56,073 bases of DNA from Erysipelotrichaceae bacterium (GCA_013334325.1 JAAXXT010000014.1:1-56073), one strand, 5' to 3'. Shown: positions 41,864-50,454, numbered from the stretch's first letter. Notes: generated from the sequence alone by a model not told the origin. A program made the numbers and translations.

Positions 41864-42989
41864 AAATAGGCTTAGGTAAATCTTTTACGATTTGTTTAAG
41901 ATCATCGATGATATGTAGATGTTGAGGACATACATCTTCACAGGCGCTACAAGCTTGACACATATCAGCTCTTTCTTCAGCTTTCATATCGATCCAATAT
42001 CTTCGATTGGCTTTCTGTAGATCCTTATAGACCCCATAATCATTCCATATCTTAAAGTTACGTGGGATATTCACCCCAAATGGACAAGGCATACAATACT
42101 CACAACCTGTACATCCATTCTTCGTTCTTGAGTTGACGATCGAGGTAACTTCATCGACGATCGCATTTTCTTCAGGACTTAAGGCCTTATAGTTATTGAA
42201 AGTATTCAGATTATCATCGACATGTTCCATCGTGCTCATTCCACTTAAGATGACTTTTACGTTATCGTGTTGGGCAACCCAACGTAAAGCCCATGAAGAT
42301 AATGATGCTTTAGGATCATAGTTCTTAAAGACTTCAGCGATATCTTTTGGTAAAGCGGCTAAGGTACCTCCTTTAATAGGTTCCATAACGATCAAAGGTA
42401 TACCGAGCTTAACGGTCAAATCATAACCTTTTCTTCCTGCTTGGATATTTGTATCAAGATAATTATATTGAAGCTGACAGAAATCCCAATCACGATAGGT
42501 CGCAATCTTTTCGAATGCAGCATATTCATCATGAAACGAGAAACCCATAAAGCGTATCTTACCTTCTTTTTGTAGTTCAGCGACTTCTTCAGGTACTCCT
42601 AATTTAACCAGTTGATCCCATCGATCTCCATCTAACGCATGAAGCATATAGAAATCTACATAATCGACTTGAAGTCGTTTAAGTTGTTCAGAGAAGAGTC
42701 TTCTAACATCTGCTTTTGTCTTGATCAACCATACAGGTAACTTCGTCGCTAAAATAAATGAATCTCTTTTATGATTCTTTAGCACTTTACCTACAAAAGG
42801 TTCACTATCTCCGTTATGATAAGGATAGGCTGTGTCAATATAGGTTACCCCATTGGCCATTGCCTTCTCTATCATCTCTGTTGCTTTGGCTTCATCGATC
42901 TTCCCATCACTTAAAGTAGGGAATCTCATACAACCAAAGCCCAAGATCGACGGACTAACGTTTAATTTATTAATATTCCTTGTGTACAT
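41862..42989 (-). CDS. Aldo/keto reductase with C-terminal ferredoxin-like domain
   Basis: 375 aa. The N-terminal TIM barrel (about 1-290) has LGFGCMRFP, the catalytic Asp/Tyr pair in YIDTAYPYHNGDSE and YMLHAL. The C-terminal part has two cysteine clusters, CTGCEYCMPCPFGVNIP and MCQACSACEDVCP, for [4Fe-4S] binding. Such iron-sulfur AKRs are common in anaerobes and may exchange electrons with ferredoxin instead of only NAD(P)H. The substrate is unknown. Monocistronic; divergent from the DUF1893 gene. Confidence 0.93.
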   Translation of the reverse strand: MYTRNINKLNVSPSILGFGCMRFPTLSDGKIDEAKATEMIEKAMANGVTYIDTAYPYHNGDSEPFVGKVLKNHKRDSFILATKLPVWLIKTKADVRRLFSEQLKRLQVDYVDFYMLHALDGDRWDQLVKLGVPEEVAELQKEGKIRFMGFSFHDEYAAFEKIATYRDWDFCQLQYNYLDTNIQAGRKGYDLTVKLGIPLIVMEPIKGGTLAALPKDIAEVFKNYDPKASLSSWALRWVAQHDNVKVILSGMSTMEHVDDNLNTFNNYKALSPEENAIVDEVTSIVNSRTKNGCTGCEYCMPCPFGVNIPRNFKIWNDYGVYKDLQKANRRYWIDMKAEERADMCQACSACEDVCPQHLHIIDDLKQIVKDLPKPI

Positions 42990-43009
42990 GGGTGTAACCT
43001 CGCTATAAT
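42980..43009 (+). promoter_or_regulatory. Possible promoter of the DUF1893 gene
   Basis: TTGTGT, 18 bases, TATAAT, about 60 bases before ATG 43069. It overlaps the start of the divergent aldo-keto reductase gene. Confidence 0.4.
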
Positions 43010-43068
43010 TAATTGAACACTATATTCGTCATCAAATCAAGTTCTTTAAAAGGAATCGAAAGGAAAAT

Positions 43069-43497
43069 ATGACCCTTCTTCAAAAAGCAATCGATCGTTT
43101 AAAAAATGAACACCTTAGTTGTATCGCTACAAGAGGCGAATTTGAATACATCAGTATCGATAAAGGTCTAAAACCTTTATTGAAACCTTTAAGAGAAAAC
43201 CCTAACTTCTTTAAAGATACCGTCGTTATCGATCGTATCATAGGCAAGTCTGCAGCTTTTTTACTCATCAAAGGAAAGATAAAAAGTATCCACGCGATTA
43301 CCTTAAGTCAACACGCCTTAACCTTATTAGAAAAACACATGATTCCTGTGACCTATGAAAACTTGGTTCCTTATGTGGTCAATGCGACTCAGACCGGAAT
43401 GTGTCCTATGGAGGCAACTGTTATTGAGATTGAAGATGTTGAAGAAGCATACCTTGCCTTAATCAATAAGGTCAACGAGTTGATGGCTGCAAAATAA
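43069..43497 (+). CDS. DUF1893 family protein (TM1506-like deaminase fold)
   Basis: 142 aa. The family core reads IGKSAAFLLIKGKI, ITLSQHALTLLEKHMIPV and ATQTGMCPMEATVIEIED. The known structure (Thermotoga TM1506) has a cytidine-deaminase-like fold, but the typical catalytic zinc motif is changed to a CPME-type ending and no activity is proven. AAAGGAAAAT precedes the ATG. Monocistronic, ending at a strong terminator. Confidence 0.85.
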   Translation: MTLLQKAIDRLKNEHLSCIATRGEFEYISIDKGLKPLLKPLRENPNFFKDTVVIDRIIGKSAAFLLIKGKIKSIHAITLSQHALTLLEKHMIPVTYENLVPYVVNATQTGMCPMEATVIEIEDVEEAYLALINKVNELMAAK

Positions 43498-43524
43498 AAC
43501 ATTTCCGAAGAAATGTTTTTTTTA
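43497..43524. terminator. Bidirectional terminator at the right boundary of the DUF1893 gene
   Basis: Stem AAACATTTC, tetraloop CGAA, GAAATGTTT, with a T-run on the plus strand and A/T-rich flank on the other. The same 9-bp stem recurs at 46961-46982 on the far side of the radical-SAM cassette. Confidence 0.88.
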
Positions 43525-44928
43525 TTAAACGAAAATGATCTCCGCCTTAATGGCCCCATTTAAGGTTTGAGTTAAAGGATTATCGGTTAAGACTTCTTCT
43601 ACACTCATCATCTCAAAGTTAGATTCGATGGCCTTCTTTTCACTAGAAGTGCTTTCTTTAAGCGAGGCAATACCTTTTTCAGCACCGACCTCAAAGATGC
43701 CTTTGGTTAAACTGGTTCCTATCGCACTGGCTGTACTGGTCCCTGCGATGGATGCGCTTAATGAACCTTGGAGTACAGTATTCAATACGCTTGTCGCATC
43801 TTGAGCCCAAGGTGTTTCTGATAATTGACCCTTTAAGGCATTCGCACTAACGCTTATTAAAGCCTTTGCGAGATGTTTAGACTTATTCTTAGAATCTTTC
43901 TTCGCATCTTTGATTCCTGTAACCATGGTTTTAAGGGCACTGTAGGCGATCTTAAATTGTGGTCCCGCAAGATCAGAGAGACCTTCTAATGCGGTTTCAG
44001 TTCCATACTTAAGTGAAGTTGAGGCATTCATCGATAAATCAAAACGTGTCGCATTGATCAGATCAGATCTCATCTTAGAGGTCTTTTTCTCATAAGCTTC
44101 CATCATCTTGAGCTTATCTGCTTCGTTGAGGCTTGATACTTCTAACTCAAAGGCTTTACGTTCACTGGCGATCTGCTTCATCAATAAAGTAGTCTCATCA
44201 CTTAAGTGAAGTTCATCTTTAGAAGTAGCTTTATAAGATAAGGTCTCATTGGTACTTAATAGTGCTTCATTGAGTTCTGCCTTACGTGAATCCATTTCTT
44301 CTGGTGATCTTAGCCATAGACCTTCATCACCTGTGACTTTATAATACGCTGCGTTCAAATTATTTAAGAGAGATTCTTGTTCATTCAAAGTAATCAGATC
44401 TGCTTGGTTCTGTTGGATCCAGGCATCTCTAGAGTTGATCAAAGCTGTCTTTTCTTGACGACTTTTCTCAACTGATGATTTTTGAAGTTCAAGTTGTTTG
44501 AGTTGGAATTTTAGATATTCTAAATAATCTTCATTCTTTTTCTGAGCTAATGTATAATCACTGCTTGTTTTATCCGCAGTCTTATCATAAGTTTCCCAGT
44601 TCTTTTTAACTTGAGACATTTCTTGAGATAAAGATGAAGATGCTTTATCTAGTGTAGATAAGGCTTCTGTGTAGGCATCTTTGACGATCTTCTCTTGAGT
44701 ACGAGCATCTTCTAAAACACCTTCTGTGATTCGAGATGCGATCTTTTCTGATTCTAAGAGCATATCATCATAGAGTTTATCTTGGACTTGATCTGATGAT
44801 AAAGAACGATAGCCATTGGTTACCGAATCAAGCATAAACAATAAACCTACGGTCACCGCACTATCCGCTAAGACGACCCCAAATACTTCACTGGAAGAGT
44901 TGGTTACGTGATCTACTTTTATTTTCAT
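43525..44928 (-). CDS. Coiled-coil protein with N-terminal VTNSSSEVF motif, putative radical-SAM substrate
   Basis: 467 aa, no family recognised. It begins MKIKVDHVTNSSSEVF, a Ser/Asn-rich motif (residues 8-16) that I recall, in the form F-V-(S/T)-N-S-S-S, at the start of various uncharacterised Bacillota proteins. A hydrophobic stretch follows (about 15-35). Residues about 50-210 and 240-290 are rich in heptads (coiled coil; many Lys, Glu, Gln). The C-terminal third (about 300-440) is rich in Ala, Gly, Ser and Thr with amphipathic helices. There are no cysteines. It overlaps the radical SAM gene by ATGA and has its own AGGAG. A protein modified at its N-terminal motif by that enzyme is my inference. 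Confidence 0.6.
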   Translation of the reverse strand: MKIKVDHVTNSSSEVFGVVLADSAVTVGLLFMLDSVTNGYRSLSSDQVQDKLYDDMLLESEKIASRITEGVLEDARTQEKIVKDAYTEALSTLDKASSSLSQEMSQVKKNWETYDKTADKTSSDYTLAQKKNEDYLEYLKFQLKQLELQKSSVEKSRQEKTALINSRDAWIQQNQADLITLNEQESLLNNLNAAYYKVTGDEGLWLRSPEEMDSRKAELNEALLSTNETLSYKATSKDELHLSDETTLLMKQIASERKAFELEVSSLNEADKLKMMEAYEKKTSKMRSDLINATRFDLSMNASTSLKYGTETALEGLSDLAGPQFKIAYSALKTMVTGIKDAKKDSKNKSKHLAKALISVSANALKGQLSETPWAQDATSVLNTVLQGSLSASIAGTSTASAIGTSLTKGIFEVGAEKGIASLKESTSSEKKAIESNFEMMSVEEVLTDNPLTQTLNGAIKAEIIFV

Positions 44929-46013
44929 ACTGTGCTCTCCTGAAAGGTCTTAGAGACCCTATCACATAAGGTAATATTACTTACGATGGGACAACCTCCT
45001 AAACAAGACTCTTGATCACCACATCCCACACAACGATGATTCTGTTTGGATCTAAAACGTTCAAAGGGTTCTGATTCCCATGCCTCTTCGATACTGAACT
45101 GATCAAGCGATACTGCATAGCTTTCATCTTTCTCAAAACTACAAGGGACCAGTTTATTATCTGGGGTGATGTAGGCTGAGAATCGTCCTGCTTCACAAGC
45201 TTCTATACATGTTGGATCGATCTGTTGGGTCAAATTGAGAATCGCTGGAACACAACAGCTATCAAAGCCTGCTTTATTGGCGATCTTTGCTTGATCAAAC
45301 AAAGAGAAGAAATGAATTACTTTAGAATCCTTGATGTCTAAGACTTGACTAAGTGATCCAAAACCAACTGGTTTATGAAGCAAGAAGATGACTCGATTGA
45401 TGCCTGTAGGCCAAGCATCTTTTTCGATCAGATCGATGGCTTCATCGATAGAGGAATTCGATAAGACATAGTGTATGTTTGTTTTTATCCTAAACTCAGT
45501 CAACATTTTTATAGCGCTTAAGGTATAAGTATTTCGATACCAACTCACTGCGACTGCCCCACAGTATTGTTTGATGGCGGGAAGTAAAGAAGGATTTAAT
45601 CCATACCCAGAGGTCGTAAAGTTAGGTGTGATCCCATGATGATGGGCATAGGCAAGAAACTTGATGATGTCTGGATGTTGATCAGGATCTCCTCTTCCAC
45701 CTAAAGCTACTTGAAAGGTCTTGTGTTGAGCTTGATCGATGATCTTGGTGAAGGTCTCATAAGACATATGAGCCTCTTGGATCTCACCACCCTTTTGATA
45801 ACACTCTACCCCAGAAGATAGACATAGCCCAGAGTTTCCGTGATCGCAAGATCCCATGATCCCTATATCCAATAATTCAGGAAAACTACTTCGATAAGGG
45901 TCTTTACCTGTGTCTAACATCTGATCAGTATAGACATTACTACGCGCTCCTTTTCCTGTTTGTGGATCAAAGAAGACCGCATAACGATAGTTACTATCCC
46001 AACGCTTTTTCAT
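44925..46013 (-). CDS. Radical SAM/SPASM-type protein with unusual cysteine spacing
   Basis: 362 aa. The first cysteine group follows strand PELLDIGIMG and reads C56-x7-C64-x6-C71 (SCDHGNSGLCL, GVECYQKGG), not the standard CxxxCxxC. The barrel after it fits radical SAM proteins: ALGGRGDPDQHPDI in place of the GGE motif, then NFTTSGYGL. The C-terminal SPASM-like region has CIEACEAGRFSAYITPDNKLVPC and HRCVGCGDQESCLGGCP, for auxiliary [4Fe-4S] clusters. SPASM enzymes usually modify peptides or proteins. The gene overlaps the membrane-protein gene by 20 bases and the coiled-coil gene by 4. Confidence 0.8.
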   Translation of the reverse strand: MKKRWDSNYRYAVFFDPQTGKGARSNVYTDQMLDTGKDPYRSSFPELLDIGIMGSCDHGNSGLCLSSGVECYQKGGEIQEAHMSYETFTKIIDQAQHKTFQVALGGRGDPDQHPDIIKFLAYAHHHGITPNFTTSGYGLNPSLLPAIKQYCGAVAVSWYRNTYTLSAIKMLTEFRIKTNIHYVLSNSSIDEAIDLIEKDAWPTGINRVIFLLHKPVGFGSLSQVLDIKDSKVIHFFSLFDQAKIANKAGFDSCCVPAILNLTQQIDPTCIEACEAGRFSAYITPDNKLVPCSFEKDESYAVSLDQFSIEEAWESEPFERFRSKQNHRCVGCGDQESCLGGCPIVSNITLCDRVSKTFQESTV

Positions 46014-46812
46014 TTTTAACGACCGGTTTTGTGGAGGTAAAATTTAAGAGAAGTCCAATCCCAATTAATATGAAACCACAGATATAGCCTCCATACATAA
46101 TCTGCATAAAGATAAGTGGGGCATCCAATAATAGCCCTAAGATAAAACCACTTAAGATCACATAAGTATGGAAATCTGTATATCGATATTTCAATTTTAG
46201 TGCTTTCGCAAGATCAGAGAAAATCAATCGAGCGGCTTTAAAGATCCAATGTTTACGACCTTCTCCTAAAAGATATGAAATCGTAAACGAGATGACTAAG
46301 GCAATAAAATATTTATCGAACTTATTACGAGCCCCACTAAAGCGACTATAAGACGCAAAATTATTTGCGATGATAAGACCTACCCCAGCCCCTATACATA
46401 AATACACATTGGCTTTCTGTCTTAGGGCACTCAGTGAATTCAATAACTCTGGTTTTAATTGTTTAATGGGTCTAAAGGCTTCTTTTAAACCGTTCTTTTG
46501 AATACTCTTAAACAATCTTTTCCCAAAGGTAAAGATGATGATCCAATAGATGGTCTTAGGCAAGATATCATTATAGGTCGCTGTTAAGAAGATGACTGGA
46601 CCCGCAATAAAACTAGGGATGTATTGACTGATTGCGCTCCACCAAAAAGTAAATTGAAAGAGTAAAACGATGCCTAGTTGGATTGCCAATGACTTGACTC
46701 TTTTTGGGAGTTCTTTTAAAGCGGCTTTAAAAAGAACAGATAGCCATGAGGAAAGGGTCTCCTTTGGTTTAGCTGCTTGTGGTCCAATCTGCGGTTTGGA
46801 TGATGTGGTCAT
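45994..46812 (-). CDS. Multi-spanning membrane protein of the radical-SAM cassette
   Basis: 272 aa from ATG 46812, which has CAGGAG six to seven bases upstream; an upstream in-frame ATG at 46857 lacks one. The N-terminal 35 residues are polar (TTSSKPQIGPQAAKPKET). About five or six membrane segments follow, separated by a basic central loop (about 105-145) with many Lys and Arg. It matches no family that I recognise. It is first in a three-gene operon behind a near-consensus promoter. A transporter, anchor or immunity-type role for the product of the other two genes is possible but unproven. Confidence 0.65.
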   Translation of the reverse strand: MTTSSKPQIGPQAAKPKETLSSWLSVLFKAALKELPKRVKSLAIQLGIVLLFQFTFWWSAISQYIPSFIAGPVIFLTATYNDILPKTIYWIIIFTFGKRLFKSIQKNGLKEAFRPIKQLKPELLNSLSALRQKANVYLCIGAGVGLIIANNFASYSRFSGARNKFDKYFIALVISFTISYLLGEGRKHWIFKAARLIFSDLAKALKLKYRYTDFHTYVILSGFILGLLLDAPLIFMQIMYGGYICGFILIGIGLLLNFTSTKPVVKNEKALG

Positions 46813-46901
46813 GATGATCTCCTGTGTCAACACTTGTTGAAAGAAAATATGGATCAAAAAGACAATGAATTATGAACGTAATTGAGTCTACTTACGACTT
46901 A

Positions 46902-46929
46902 ATTATAGCACCCCTACCCCTTGTGTCAA
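46902..46929 (-). promoter_or_regulatory. Near-consensus promoter of the radical-SAM cassette
   Basis: Minus strand TTGACA, 16 bases, TATAAT, with the extended TGC before the -10. It is the best sigma-A type promoter seen in the window. The leader to ATG 46812 is about 80 bases. Confidence 0.8.
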
Positions 46930-46954
46930 CGAGCTAAAATACACCTATATGAAC

Positions 46955-46985
46955 AATAAAAAACATTTCCTGAGAAATGTTTTTT
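46955..46985 (-). terminator. Terminator of the etf-bcd operon
   Basis: Stem AAACATTTC, tetraloop on the plus strand CTGA, GAAATGTTT. Both flanks are A/T runs, so it may be bidirectional. The stem is identical to that at 43497-43518. Confidence 0.85.
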
Positions 46986-46993
46986 AGGAGGGC

Positions 46994-48013
46994 TTATGAG
47001 GCCACGTGGTGTTCTTTTAGAGTTTTGATTTCTTCTATTAAGTAAGGCAATATTTTGATCGCATCCCCAACGATACCGACATTGGCGATCCCAAAGATCG
47101 GCGCAGAAGCATCTGGATTGATGGCGATGATGAACTCAGATTTATCCATACCAGCAGTATGTTGAACAGCACCTGAGATTCCACACGCAAGATATAGAGT
47201 TGGTCTTACGGTCTTTCCAGTTTGACCTACTTGGATCTCTTTAGGAGCTCTATGACGATCAACGACACCACGACTTGCGGCGACAGTTCCACCCAATTGA
47301 GTTGCGACCTCTTGAAGTAGATCGAAGTGATCGATGACGCCTCTTCCTCCAGAGACAATGATCTTCGCTTTGGAGATGTCTATCCCATGAGTTTCTTTTA
47401 CGATGCGTTGTTTAAAGACAACTTTATCGATTGAACTCGGAGTAAACGCATAATCGATGACTTCACCTTTTCTATCTTTATCAAAGAAATCAGCGTCCAG
47501 TACTTTAGGTCGTATGGTCGCCATTTGAGGACGATGATTAGGACATACGATTGTACCGAATAGATTACCTCCAAAGGCAGGACGGGTGATCCATAGTTCA
47601 GTAGAATTACTTTCATTAGGATTGATCTCGATCTTGGTGGCGTCCGCTGTTAGTCCTGTATCAACACGAGCAGCGATACGTGGAGCGAGATCTCTACCGA
47701 TAACCGAAGCCCCAATCAATAAGGCATCCGGAGAATTCTTTTTGATGATGTCAGCGATGATGTCGGTATGGTATTGGGTTGAATAGTGTTCACAACTCTT
47801 AGAATCTGCGACGATGACCTTATCAGCCCCATGATGGATGACATCTTGGGCTAAGCCTTTGATGTCTTTCCCAATCAAGATGCCTACCACATCGAAGTGG
47901 ACATGGGTGATCGCAGAAACCAGTTTTCTGGCTTCGCTTAAGAGTTCATAACTTACATCTTGAATGACGCCATCGCGTTGTTCAATATATACATAAATAT
48001 CTTTGGTGTTCAT
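46994..48013 (-). CDS. etfA: Electron transfer flavoprotein alpha subunit
   Basis: 339 aa. The C-terminal FAD domain has VSGGRGV, GGTVAASRGVVDRH, VGQTGKTVRPTLYLACGISGAVQH and INPDASAPIF. The N-terminal half is the alpha/beta domain that packs against EtfB. ETF carries electrons between acyl-CoA dehydrogenase and other partners. In anaerobes Bcd/Etf complexes can bifurcate electrons from NADH to crotonyl-CoA and ferredoxin; sequence alone does not prove it here. Last gene of the operon; AAGGAG precedes the ATG. Confidence 0.96.
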   Translation of the reverse strand: MNTKDIYVYIEQRDGVIQDVSYELLSEARKLVSAITHVHFDVVGILIGKDIKGLAQDVIHHGADKVIVADSKSCEHYSTQYHTDIIADIIKKNSPDALLIGASVIGRDLAPRIAARVDTGLTADATKIEINPNESNSTELWITRPAFGGNLFGTIVCPNHRPQMATIRPKVLDADFFDKDRKGEVIDYAFTPSSIDKVVFKQRIVKETHGIDISKAKIIVSGGRGVIDHFDLLQEVATQLGGTVAASRGVVDRHRAPKEIQVGQTGKTVRPTLYLACGISGAVQHTAGMDKSEFIIAINPDASAPIFGIANVGIVGDAIKILPYLIEEIKTLKEHHVAS

Positions 48014-48021
48014 GGTTCTCC

Positions 48022-48801
48022 TTACTCGATGTAGGCACTGAGATAAGAAGCCACGAGTTTGGCTGCTTCTGGTGCACTTAGATCACTCTTCAAGGCATTG
48101 GCTTGAAGAGTTCTGGTAAATGTCTTCTTGACTTGGGTAGGAGATCCTTTTAAACCTACATCTTTTTCTGATAGATTAAGATCCGCAAAACCAATTCTTC
48201 TTATAGGCTTCTCAAAGGCATTCCAGACATCAGTAACGTTCATTGAACGAGGCGTATTCATCGTATTCAAGGTCGAGATCAATGCAGGACAAGTCACTTC
48301 TAGGATCTCACTGTATTCTTCATATGCTTTCTTAACGGTCAATATCGGAGCTTGATAGTCCATGATTTCTTCAACGTAGGTCACTTGAGGTATGCCTAAC
48401 TTCTCTGCGACTTGAGGTCCTACTTGAGCAGTATCCCCATCGATGGCTTGTCTACCAGCGATGATCAGATCATAAGGCAAGGTCTTAAGAAAAGCCGCTA
48501 GTGTCGTTGAGGTAGCCCATGTATCAGCTCCCGCAAATTTCATGTCACTCAATAAGACCACTTCATCTACACCACGCGCTAAGAGTTCTCTTAGCATATC
48601 TTCAGCTTGAGGAGGACCCATCGTGACTGCCGTTAAATGAGCTTGGAATCTATCTTTCAACTTCAAGGCTTCTTCTATTCCTGCCATATCATCAGGATTA
48701 GGAATACTAGGTACCCCTGTTCTAATCAAAGTACCTGTGACTTTATCGATCTTCATTTCCGTGGTATCCGGAACTTGTTTAACCAAACAGAGTATGTTCA
48801 T
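48022..48801 (-). CDS. etfB: Electron transfer flavoprotein beta subunit
   Basis: 259 aa. Family marks are LCLVKQVPDTTEMKID at the N-terminus, IPNPDDMAGIEEALKLKD, VTMGPPQAEDMLRELLARGVDE and IIAGRQAIDGDTAQVGPQVAEKLG. It binds AMP or a second FAD and docks to the dehydrogenase. It lies 8 bases upstream of etfA and 9 bases after the dehydrogenase gene, AGGA before the ATG. Confidence 0.96.
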   Translation of the reverse strand: MNILCLVKQVPDTTEMKIDKVTGTLIRTGVPSIPNPDDMAGIEEALKLKDRFQAHLTAVTMGPPQAEDMLRELLARGVDEVVLLSDMKFAGADTWATSTTLAAFLKTLPYDLIIAGRQAIDGDTAQVGPQVAEKLGIPQVTYVEEIMDYQAPILTVKKAYEEYSEILEVTCPALISTLNTMNTPRSMNVTDVWNAFEKPIRRIGFADLNLSEKDVGLKGSPTQVKKTFTRTLQANALKSDLSAPEAAKLVASYLSAYIE

Positions 48802-48810
48802 TGTGTTGTC

Positions 48811-49950
48811 CTATTTAAGAAGAGCAGCACTGATGACCATGCGCTGAACTTCTGATGTCCCTTCATAGATTTCTGTAATCTTAGCATCTCTCATCATACG
48901 CTCTACTGGATAATCTCGAGTATAGCCATATCCACCAAACAACTGGACTGCTTGAGTCGTGACTTCCATCGCAACTTCAGATGCATATAACTTAGCCATA
49001 GCGGCTTCCGTTGAATAGGGTTTACCACTGTCTTTTAGTAGCGCTGCTTTATACACCAATAAACGAGCAGCTTCTGTCTTCATCGTCATATCCGCTAATT
49101 TAAACTGAGTATTTTGAAAAGCTGAGATCGGTTTACCGAATTGTTTTCTTTGTTTAACGTATTTGACAGTCTCATCGATGGCACCTTGGGCAATACCCAA
49201 AGCTTGAGCTGCGATCCCAATACGACCACCATCTAAGGTACTCATTGCGATTTTAAAGCCCATTCCTTCAGTTCCTAATAGATTATCAAGAGGAACCTTT
49301 ACTTTATCAAATACGAGTTCACAGGTTGATGATCCTCTGATCCCTAATTTGAGTTCTTTTGGACTTACTGTAAAGCCAGGCATATCTTTCTCTAGGATAA
49401 AGGCAGAGATCCCTTTGGTTCCTACGCTTCTGTCTGTCATCGCAAAGATGATGTAGATGTCGGCGTATCCTGCGTTGGTGATGAAGATCTTAGATCCACT
49501 GATCAGATAATGATCATCATATTTCACCGCAACGGTTTGTTGACCAGCAGCGTCTGTACCTGCGTTAGGCTCGGTTAATCCAAAAGCTCCAAGCGCAGAT
49601 CCGTTACATAATCTCGTCAAGAATTTTTCTTTTTGGGCAGTCGTTCCAAATTGATAGATCGGATGAGCTCCTAATGAAGTATGCGCACTTAGGATGACGC
49701 CTGTCGTTCCACATACTTTACTCAGTTCTTCGATTGCTAAGATGTAAGCCAAGGTATCCGCACCTGCTCCATTTAGTTCAGTAGGGAAACAGATCCCCAT
49801 CATTTTAGCCTTGACCATTTTCTCAACGGTCTCTACTGGAAAGCGTTCTTCTTCATCGATCGCATGTGCGATGGGTTTAACTTCTTTTTCTGCGAAATCA
49901 CGATACAACTTCTGAAGTAAAAGATGACGTTTAGAAAGATTGAAATCCAT
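48811..49950 (-). CDS. bcd: Short-chain acyl-CoA dehydrogenase (butyryl-CoA dehydrogenase type)
   Basis: 379 aa, exactly the common Bcd length. Marks are FGLTEPNAGTDA, FITNAGYADIYI, LGIRGSSTCELVFDKV, RKQFGKPIS, QLFGGYGYTRDYPVERMMRDAKI and the catalytic E363 in YEGTSEVQ, in the position of short- and medium-chain enzymes. With EtfAB it would reduce crotonyl-CoA or oxidise butyryl-CoA. No thiolase or hydroxyacyl-CoA dehydrogenase is adjacent, so pathway direction is uncertain. Confidence 0.92.
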   Translation of the reverse strand: MDFNLSKRHLLLQKLYRDFAEKEVKPIAHAIDEEERFPVETVEKMVKAKMMGICFPTELNGAGADTLAYILAIEELSKVCGTTGVILSAHTSLGAHPIYQFGTTAQKEKFLTRLCNGSALGAFGLTEPNAGTDAAGQQTVAVKYDDHYLISGSKIFITNAGYADIYIIFAMTDRSVGTKGISAFILEKDMPGFTVSPKELKLGIRGSSTCELVFDKVKVPLDNLLGTEGMGFKIAMSTLDGGRIGIAAQALGIAQGAIDETVKYVKQRKQFGKPISAFQNTQFKLADMTMKTEAARLLVYKAALLKDSGKPYSTEAAMAKLYASEVAMEVTTQAVQLFGGYGYTRDYPVERMMRDAKITEIYEGTSEVQRMVISAALLK

Positions 49951-49951
49951 C

Positions 49952-50380
49952 TTATGCCTCTTCCTTAGGTGCTAAGACTGTTGCCTTACCACTGACTACG
50001 ATTTCACCAGCACTATTTCTAGCGATGGTTTCTAAGATGACACGATTCTTTTCAGCGATGATCTCGATGATGGTGACCGTCGCTGTGATGGTTTCGTCGA
50101 TGCGAACAGGTTTCATGAATCGAGATTCCTGTCCTAAATAGATGGTGCCCATTCCAGGTAGCTGTGTTCCTAAAACCTTAGAGAACAAAGACGCTACCAA
50201 AGCACCATGAACGATGCGTCCTTTAAACATGGTTGTCTGAGCAAACTCTTCGTTTACGTGAACTGGGTTATCATCACCTGAAACTTCCGCAAACAAAAGA
50301 ACATCCTTATTAGTGATTTGCTTGGTAAAGGATGAACTTTGACCTAACTTCAAGTCTTGAATCGATATTCCTTTTAACAT
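49952..50380 (-). CDS. MaoC-type enoyl-CoA hydratase
   Basis: 142 aa, single hot-dog fold. The hydratase-2 motif is SGDDNPVHVNEEFA with GRIVHGALVASLFS (Asp and His catalytic pair). Such (R)-specific hydratases add water to crotonyl-CoA-type substrates. It is the first gene of the operon and may take the place of the crotonase found in classical bcd clusters. AAAGG lies before the ATG. Confidence 0.9.
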   Translation of the reverse strand: MLKGISIQDLKLGQSSSFTKQITNKDVLLFAEVSGDDNPVHVNEEFAQTTMFKGRIVHGALVASLFSKVLGTQLPGMGTIYLGQESRFMKPVRIDETITATVTIIEIIAEKNRVILETIARNSAGEIVVSGKATVLAPKEEA

Positions 50381-50421
50381 AATTATTTACCTTTATGAGA
50401 TATGAATCACCTTTCATATTC

Positions 50422-50450
50422 AGTGTAGAAGATGGCTTTGATCTTGTCAA
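50422..50450 (-). promoter_or_regulatory. Promoter of the maoC-bcd-etfBA operon
   Basis: Minus strand TTGACA, 17 bases, TACACT. It lies 42 bases before the maoC start. Confidence 0.75.
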
Positions 50451-50454
50451 TAAG

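Noticed and set aside
43525-44928. Phage tail-tape or lytic protein based on coiled coil and Ala/Gly-rich C-terminus
   Set aside because: No phage genes are nearby; the gene is locked into the radical-SAM operon by overlap.
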